NCBI GenBank assembly: GCA_004352715.1
Contig: SCFE01000050.1
Coordinates: 1,009,349 to 1,073,348 of the forward strand
From: Hofstenia miamia
Lineage: Eukaryota > Xenacoelomorpha > Acoela
Length of the DNA: 64,000 bases
Direction: 5' to 3'
The notes beneath the pieces are model-generated. The model worked only from the letters and a program-made list of their open reading frames with translations. It was not told where the DNA came from and did not search any database. Made by a program: the position numbers and the translations under genes. Below, in pieces: positions 57,193 to 64,000 of this stretch (position 1 is its first letter; each line of letters begins with the position of its first letter).

Positions 57193-57609
57193 TCAAAAGC
57201 ACAAAATATATGTCTGTGTCATATATTGGTAAATGAAATTTGTCTTTTGCAATAAACAATTTGAGGAAGATACAGCTGAAGGCAATGTTACAGACAGTAA
57301 TAGAAACGCAAAAGATGCCTCATACAACCCATCCACCTTACTTATAAAATGGTCACTTAGAAGTAAAAACCTATTAATAGTGAAATTAGAACTGGCTATG
57401 CGGTCACATGCCGCCATATAGACAAGAACTGTCATCTGTTGACTGAAATATGCTTGAGGCATCGGCGTTTGCAAAATGATCTGCGAAAACACAATATTAA
57501 AAAAAATGAGCACCTCAACATTCGGGTTGAAAAAATGAATTGGGATTATGCTAGTCGGAATAACTTGTGAAATATTTCTCTTCTGTAATAATGTGGACTG
57601 GAGTTGCAA
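57193..57609 (-). CDS. Possible coding exon, unknown
   Basis: A 138-codon open frame. An acceptor-like TTTTCGCAG at about 57479 and a donor-like AATAG|GTTTTT near 57370 would delimit an exon reading IILQTPMPQAYFSQQMTVLV and YMAACDRIASSNFTINR. I recognise no family. The opposite strand is open too (57233-57421), so the coding strand is uncertain. Confidence 0.25.
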   Translation of the reverse strand: MQLQSTLLQKRNISQVIPTSIIPIHFFNPNVEVLIFFNIVFSQIILQTPMPQAYFSQQMTVLVYMAACDRIASSNFTINRFLLLSDHFISKVDGLYEASFAFLLLSVTLPSAVSSSNCLLQKTNFIYQYMTQTYILCF

Positions 57610-58246
57610 ATATGTACAACAATGATCAATTCACAAAAAAAAATTTAAAAAAGTGCAATTTAGCAAACACTTAAACAATTAACTATAGAAAACCACTGGT
57701 ATTAAAAATACTCAACAAATTGATATCACAAATGGTTCTTGATCCCTGTCCCGTAATGTAGCCTTTCTTTGCTCAATCCCATGGGATTTGGTCCCGGTTC
57801 TGTACATCTATTTTTATTCCCGAACCAAAATTAATTATGCAAAGAGTCAAACCCACATATACTTCCCACACAGTTTATTATTGTGAAAAAATGATGAAAT
57901 TTTGTCAACATGTGGTTTAGTAGTGAAAAAAATTGAATGAATTGATCTTTTTTTGAATCGAATAAAAGGTGTGTTACGTGAGGTTAGGTCGATAATTCAA
58001 AATAAGTAAAATAGACAGCTTGAAGATGGATAATATTTCAATGTAAACATAACAATATACTAGGAAACAGCTGTTTAATATTATGAGCACATCTGTACTT
58101 CTGGTTATTTAAATCCAGCTAGAAATAGACAGCGTAAACATTGAATAATTCGTTTTCGGAAATTTCATCTCCAGAGAATAATCACAACAGGAGTGACGGC
58201 AAAATTGGATGGCGGATAATAACTATTTCGTTTTTAGACTATTCGG

Positions 58247-58294
58247 ATGAGCGATAACCTTGGATTTGAACCCGCAGATGACGATCCAAAAATG
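58247..58294 (+). CDS. Possible first coding exon (16 codons)
   Basis: ATG at 58247 opens MSDNLGFEPADDDPKM, followed at once by a strong donor, GTACGT. An acceptor-like TTTTTAG lies just upstream (58231-58237), which could also be a trans-splice site. The acidic, low-complexity-free start looks like a real protein N-terminus. No clear second exon is recognised; one candidate is near 63928-63963 (after TTTTCTTCAG, ending AAG|GTAAAG). Confidence 0.3.
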
Positions 58295-58798
58295 GTACGT
58301 ATTCTACTAAGAAAATGAAATCATTTAATAAAACTAAATTCTTATTAATTGCTATAAAGCCATACCTTCGATATAGGAATAATTGATATCTAAGTGTAAA
58401 AATGAAAAAAAATTATTGAAGGTGATTCTGAATGCAATAAAATTGGATTAAGTGATAACATAAAATTGGATTAAAACAAAGACAATTCTCTACATTTAGG
58501 AATTATTACTTCAAATAAACTTACATTTTTCTGCAATACAAAAGATTTCGTTATAAAAAAAGTTTTTAAAATATTTATTCAATAAAAAAATTTCTTAATC
58601 AATTTTAATTACACATAGTGACCACTTCATGAAAATGCACCACAGTTAGTAATATCCATATGGAAAAGCGAATTCTCGTTACAGCTATACTGTATATTAT
58701 TTAATAAATATATATAAAATTAATCGATATTAATGTTAGTAATAAATCTTCCCAAATTATTCAAAATATTTCTTCAAAGTAAGATATTTTTCAAATTA

Positions 58799-59980
58799 CT
58801 ACACCTTTTACCGTTCAATTTAAAAACTAAAGCATTCAAATTAAAAATTACTGCATTCAAATTAAAACATAACGTATTCAAATTAAAACATAACGCAATC
58901 AATTTAAAATATAAGCTATTCAAGTTAACGCATTCAAATTAAAACATAAATCATTTAATTTATAATAAATATCAAACTATGACTTTATTAAAAAATGAAA
59001 CTAAGAAACAAAACAAACTACGTACCAATACAATGTTTACTTTATTCTACATAAAGTAAATCATCTTCAGCTATAAATCTTATGTACAGCCTCTGTACAT
59101 TATGGAATTAAATTGCATGAATAGAGCCATCATGATTATCCATAAAAATTGAAATTTAATCAGGAAACCTACAGTTCTTGTTCAAGAAAATACAGGAAAA
59201 ACAGTAGTACTATATGTTACCTATATATTCTTAATTTACAAATTGAAATTTATTCCTAGAAGTCTTTCTACAGTATAGTAATAAGCCTTTGGAACAAAAT
59301 TTTCAAGCAACTCTAAAGCATTTGGCTGCCAAAATAAAATACAATCCACATATAGACGTATCAACAACGTCATCTTGATAGAGCAAACTTTACGCTAAAA
59401 AATAAGGCCAAGTGAAAAGTATTTGCTGAATCAATTTTAAGGTTTAAATCAGAGCATAAAATTCTTTAATACCAGGATGAAAGTAATTGAAACATGTTTT
59501 GCAAAAGGCTTTAGGGAAGGTCGATTTGAGGCCAGTGCTGCACAGCTACACTGCCAGATTCCAAAGGCACAAATTTACAGTGCATCTTTATCACAGAATG
59601 AAATTTTCGTTCCTCTGTCGATTTGAGGACCAAGAAGCTCAGTGAAGTTAGTCAAGCCCAAATACTAGAAGATCCACAAACCGATGTGACTATTATGAAT
59701 CAAGGAAAGGTATTTTTTGAAGAATTTATTATGTACACGATGCCCCTTATCATGCAATTCGTTTTTTCAACATGTACAGATGCAATACGCAAGATTTATG
59801 GCGGAAGATGATTTACTGAATGTAGAATAAAGTAAACAATGCGTTAATTTTTAATTTGAATAGCTTATATTTTAAATTGATTGCCTTATGTTTTAATTTG
59901 AATGCGTTATGTTTTAATTCGAATGCAGTAATTTTTAATGTGAATGCGTTAGTGTTTAAATTGAAAAGTAAAAGGTGTAG
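58799..59980. mobile_element. Long-inverted-repeat element with tandem subrepeats
   Basis: The left end CTACACCTTTTACCGTTCAA and the right end (inverted) CTACACCTTTTACTTTTCAA open long arms (about 58799-59073 and 59803-59980). Each arm has several 20-25-bp units of the type ATTCAAATTAAAACATAACG. The inner arm ends also match: GTTTACTTTATTCTACATAA near 59035, and its inverse near 59815. The centre holds short open frames (59470-59810) without recognised motifs. No clear target duplication is seen. Confidence 0.72.
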
Positions 59981-60826
59981 AGCAACTTAATCATAACCAA
60001 AATTTACTCATATATCATTAATTTGCAATCTGTCGGTTTTTTACAGCATGGCAGGTAGCAAGTAACGAAACAGCATTAAGAAGGCGTTGGCTTGCTTCAG
60101 TAATGACGGCACATTTCTTTGTTTGACATTATTTAAAAACAGACAATTATGATATCAATCCACTTTCAGGAAGGGTATTGTATTTACATATATTTTTGAA
60201 GCTATATTGAATTTTTTTATTTCATCAATGCTCAAAATGTTCTACATATTTTTCAACATGAATGACTGTAAAGAGGCTGAATGAAATAAATGATCACTTA
60301 AAGTCAACTAAAAACCGGCCATTGCTATGTTGCTAACGTTTTTCTAATGCAATGGCATAACTGGAAGTAACAAAGATTCTTAACTGCTTTAGACCTATCT
60401 CCGCGGGGGGAGGGCTTCCTCAGCACTCCTTGAAATAAATGCTATATCATGATTCTTACCATCCATAAGTTTAACTTTTGTTTTGATTTTAAAACCGAAT
60501 TAAGCTGGGTTTTTACAATGAACAAGGAGTTTTATTCACGGTGTGTTTAGGTCCAGACAAATTATGGGAAATGTGGTGAACATTATACAATAAAACTTTT
60601 TAGTCCGGCTCTAAACTGTACAGCTACAAAAAAAATTAGAGGCTGATCAAAAGCCATTTTACAGCCGTAAAACACTAGTATAAAATTGATATAGGTTAGC
60701 TATACCCTGCTAAATTTCAACGCCAATCTGCTTTTGGAACATATATTTTTCACATTTTTTGATACTAGGGACAATTTCTAGACGTATCCCTCTTTATGGC
60801 GTCAGAGCATCAGAACATCGAATTTC
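59981..60826. other. Gene-free stretch
   Basis: No supported gene or repeat, apart from a short G-run near 60405. Confidence 0.5.
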
Positions 60827-61375
60827 TTAAGGTGTGTTCCCACTATCGATTTTTATCAGCAGATTTTAATCGAAAATGCAATTATTTTCGTTGACATTGG
60901 CGATTTTTTATCATCCGATTTTTTATCAGAAAAAGCGGAATTGGAAGAGCGTTCAGACTATCGATTTTTTATCAGATGATAAATTATCATCTTTTGATTG
61001 ACAGTAAGAAAAACAACAACATCTGTTTATGTATTGGTTTGTCTTGGAATGTAAGCAATGTTTACATATTTTGAAGTTGAAATATTTCAACGACAATAAT
61101 TTACGTTTTGGAAGTCTGTTCCCTACTTGAGAAGTAAACAATTAGTTTCAAGTAGCTATTTGACTAGTTTTAGTACCGTTCAGACTATCGACTTTTACCA
61201 GCTGATAAATTATCAGATGACAGTAATCTGGCTGTTTTGCCAAAAAATCTGATGGAGCGTTCAGACTATCGACTTTTATCAGCCGATAAAAAAGCGGATA
61301 GAGTGTTCACACTATCGACTTTTATCACCGATTTCTTGACAGATGATAATAGTCGATAGTGGGAGCACACCTTTA
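60827..61375. mobile_element. PIF/Harbinger-type MITE with TTA duplication
   Basis: TTA at 60827-60829 and 61373-61375. The left end AGGTGTGTTCCCACTATCGA and the right end (inverted) AGGTGTGCTCCCACTATCGA match at 26 of 29 bases over the full ends. Element length 543 bp. Three-base TTA/TAA duplications are the PIF/Harbinger signature. The motif TTCAGACTATCGACTTTTAT recurs inside (near 60953, 61176, 61259 and 61306), echoing the terminal sequence. Confidence 0.85.
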
Positions 61376-63112
61376 GTCTCTTATAATCCTGGCAAGTTTT
61401 GATGCCGGGTGATGAACAAGATTGAGTTTATGGCGGGGGCTCTAATTAAAATAGATTTGTTGTACTGAGCTGTTTTATGTAACCCAAAAAAGATTAATGC
61501 GAAAGTATTCAAATAACAAGAACTGGCACTTATGCATGAGAGATAAGAAAATAATATTTGAAGGAAATCCACATAACCTAATGTATGAATATGACATATT
61601 TCAAATGTTACCGCTCTACTTATAATTTCAAATTTGTTGGAGCTTCATTAATATGCCAAAGGATTTTTCTTGTGATAATCACTTTGTAAAAAAACTTCAC
61701 AGTGTTTTCAAAGCATATGTTGTGCATTACGTCTGTAAGGAATGAAATCAGGCAGTATATCCATCCAGCATTCATATTACTTTTGTTATTTGGGAAAACA
61801 TTTCAAAGCCTATAAAACAAACAAACCAATGTTTGCATTACATTATATACAATTAACATATTTGCGACTCAAAGCTTTTTTCTCAAAACGAGTGGATGCC
61901 AACAGTGGAACAACTGAGTCGTCCTTTACTTCGTACATACAAAATCCAAATGAAAAACGTATTTGTTTTGTTTATTGAAAGAGTAACCGATCGTAATCCA
62001 AAGGTAACTTTCTCTAATATCAATTGAATAATATTACAATGGGGCTCCTTTGCTCTCTGCAGACATCAAACGTTATTCAGATAGAAAAAGTACGATTGAG
62101 TTAATTTTAGAAAATTTCTGCTCGATAATGTTTTATAGAAAATTGAAATTTTTAGTGTTTTTAAGAAATTAATGGCCTTAAAAAATTTATATGTATAATC
62201 TCTTTTGTATTATGCTTTTTTATTGTATATTTTTGGACAAATGATTCATTCATGAGTTAACCTTTTTTCTTGTAGATCACCATATCTGACCCGTTAAACG
62301 TCACTACCACATCAAACCACATCCTTTCTATGAGACATTTCGTTTGTCTTGATATAGTTTAGTTATCAATCGGCTCAGCCTTCTAAATTTTCCGGCGCCC
62401 AGCCCTATGTCTAAGTATGCGTAAATGGATAGGCAAATAAATAAAAAAGCCTAGTTTTTTGATCTATTCGTTTTGGTTTTATCAGAAACGAATGTTTCTT
62501 TATCAAATATTCAAAAGCAAGAAATCTTAGATGCTTGACAAATAATCTCAATTTGAATTGCTTAACTTGGCAAACTTTATAATAAAGTCAAAATAAAAAT
62601 TTATTTTCATATAAAAGGGCCTAAATTGGATCAGAAATTACATATTTCAAATTATTACCAACTATATCTCACAATAAAAATATTTGCTTAAAAGTTGACA
62701 TTGGCAAGAAAAAAATCAATACACTAGAAAATTTGTAAGTAGCCTAGCTTACCTGTTTTTACTAAGAATACACTACCAATAAGTGATAAATTGTTAATTC
62801 ATAGTTATCTATAATATTATAATAACTAGTAGTTGTCTATTATTACTTGCCGGACTAGAATTAGTCCACTTTATTCTAGAAATAATTTTATCTGTAATCT
62901 CGGTTAAATAGCATGTACAAAAACGCATTATTATTTTCTTTCAAATGCTTTACTAACCAAATTAAGTAAGAATTCAAAGTTAACCAAGTTAGTATATTGC
63001 ATATTTTGCAGAAAATTGAATTTTCTTTAAAGTTTTTCAAGAAATTTCGACTAGGGATTCTATTGTAAAACATCATCTATATTAAGCAGTAATTCATCAC
63101 AAACGCAAACTT
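61376..63112. other. Gene-free stretch
   Basis: No supported gene; AT-rich. Confidence 0.5.
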
Positions 63113-63349
63113 CTTTTGCTCAGGGGAGTACGCAGGATTTTCTGACGGGGGGACATTATCATCATTACCCAAAATTTTTGAAAATATTGAGAAAATACAT
63201 ACTAAAAATGCATTTCACAATCCTAGATTTTAAATTTTTCAATTTTTTACGAAAAATTTTTTGATTTATCCAGACAAAATCAAATTTGGAAACCTGAAGG
63301 GGGGACATTCCACCATGTCCCCCCCCCTGCGTACGCCACTGCTTTTGCT
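63113..63349. mobile_element. hAT MITE with perfect 8-bp duplication
   Basis: CTTTTGCT at 63113-63120 and 63342-63349. The 221-bp element starts CAGGGGAGTACGCAGGATTT and ends GCGTACGCCACTG. Inner GGGGGGACA and TGTCCCCCCCCC extend the inverted ends. The sharp duplication indicates a fairly recent insertion. Confidence 0.92.
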
Positions 63350-64000
63350 CATATATTAACAAAATCTTAACGTGAATCTTCCCTTTGGAACATTGTCAAA
63401 GCGATCGTAATTTCCATACTGTAAGTAGCCATTAGTTGTACAAACGAGCATTTGCAATATAACAAACAGGAAAGTACCATTATTATCACACTGGCATAAT
63501 CAGAACAAGTAAAGCTAGTAAGGTAAATTGTTTCTTAAGTTATCACGATTATGGAGAAAATTACATTTTTATTAAAATAAAACTCAAAATAGGATATGCG
63601 ATACAGAATGGTAATAATGCAAACAACTTAAGAAAATTTATAAAATAACGTTAATGTAACACTAAATAATTGACAAGGACACTAAAATGTTTCATTCAAA
63701 TCCACAAATTCAACATCAGTTGCACAGAACATATATTCTACAGGACATCCTCTGTTAGGAAAAGACGGAACTAATTTTAGTTGAGCACAGTAAGTTTCGT
63801 GTCACCAATCCCTTTATTTGTGAAATCCAATTGATTGGATATCCTTTTGTTTTAACGTACATAATCGACTATTGTAAATAGATAAACTCTAGAATCTACT
63901 TCAGATGACAAAAATTAAGTTTTCTTCAGACACAATTGCATTTATTAATCGTGCGACTGGGAAGGTAAAGTATTGTTAATATTCATTTTTTGAACCGTGA
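63350..64000. other. Window end, possible exon at 63928-63963
   Basis: Mostly featureless. Near the end, TTTTCTTCAG precedes a 35-36-base segment that in one frame reads TIAFINRATGK and is followed by the donor GTAAAG. Too short to assign. Confidence 0.2.

Noticed and set aside
1-64000. CRISPR arrays, operons, prophage or bacterial defence systems
   Set aside because: Nothing of the kind; introns, animal LINEs and animal DNA transposons show the DNA is eukaryotic, and the repeats present are microsatellites, one minisatellite and transposon ends.
1-64000. tRNA, rRNA and snRNA genes
   Set aside because: None recognised by eye; a tRNAscan/Infernal run would be needed to exclude them.

Overview
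The window is AT-rich eukaryotic DNA from an invertebrate animal. Genes are sparse and have kilobase introns with canonical GT/AG sites. Animal-type transposable elements of nearly every class fill the spaces. The mix (CR1-like LINEs with a PHD-finger ORF1, R4/Dong-like and Penelope-like retroelements, mariner, Tc1, piggyBac, hAT and PIF-type DNA elements) would fit a cnidarian or another early-branching or soft-bodied invertebrate. The species cannot be fixed from the sequence alone. Five blocks of N or near-N (two exactly 1000 bases, one 627, one 4 and one 3) plus three single N mark an unfinished scaffold, and at least two of these sites look misassembled.

Host genes. (1) 2165-3001, minus: an intronless 278-residue P-loop sulfotransferase-like protein. 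(2) 16930-27237, minus: a four-exon gene for a 295-residue Ntn hydrolase of the isoaspartyl peptidase/L-asparaginase family. Its exon joins can be worked out exactly and its catalytic residues are intact. (3) 34478-35416, minus: an intronless 312-residue seven-helix membrane protein that looks like an orphan receptor. Two weaker coding hints lie at 57193-57609 and 58247-58294.

Mobile DNA by region. 0.4-0.77 kb: LINE reverse transcriptase fragment. 3.5-8.4 kb: two decayed CR1-like LINEs, head to tail on the minus strand. 8.4-15.1 kb: Penelope-like RT fragments, an unknown repeated coding segment and a hAT transposase gene, present twice around a 1000-N gap, probably as a false duplication. 20.6-24.4 kb (introns of the asparaginase gene): a minisatellite, a piggyBac element with perfect TTAA ends and a deleted mariner. 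28.4-29.1 kb: mariner transposase running into a gap. 32.9-33.8 kb: TA-flanked inverted-repeat element. 36.6-39.6 kb: Penelope GIY-YIG fragment with a hammerhead-like motif, then an R4/Dong-like LINE in TAA repeats. 43.1-44.0 kb: hAT-type element with long inverted repeats. 47.1-47.6 kb: hAT-like MITE. 52.1-53.6 kb: second R4/Dong copy. 53.7-54.7 kb: Tc1 relic. 56.6 kb: hAT MITE. 58.8-60.0 kb: long-inverted-repeat element. 60.8-61.4 kb: PIF/Harbinger-type MITE. 63.1-63.3 kb: hAT MITE with a perfect 8-bp duplication.

The host genes show no sign of acting together. The main story is a dense, layered set of transposons around a few ordinary genes. I found no operon-like or defence-like system. 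The most interesting points are the fully resolved asparaginase gene, the hammerhead-like motif next to Penelope sequence, the self-targeting of R4/Dong into its own TAA tails, several inverted-repeat families with readable target duplications, and two places where the assembly has probably duplicated one locus.
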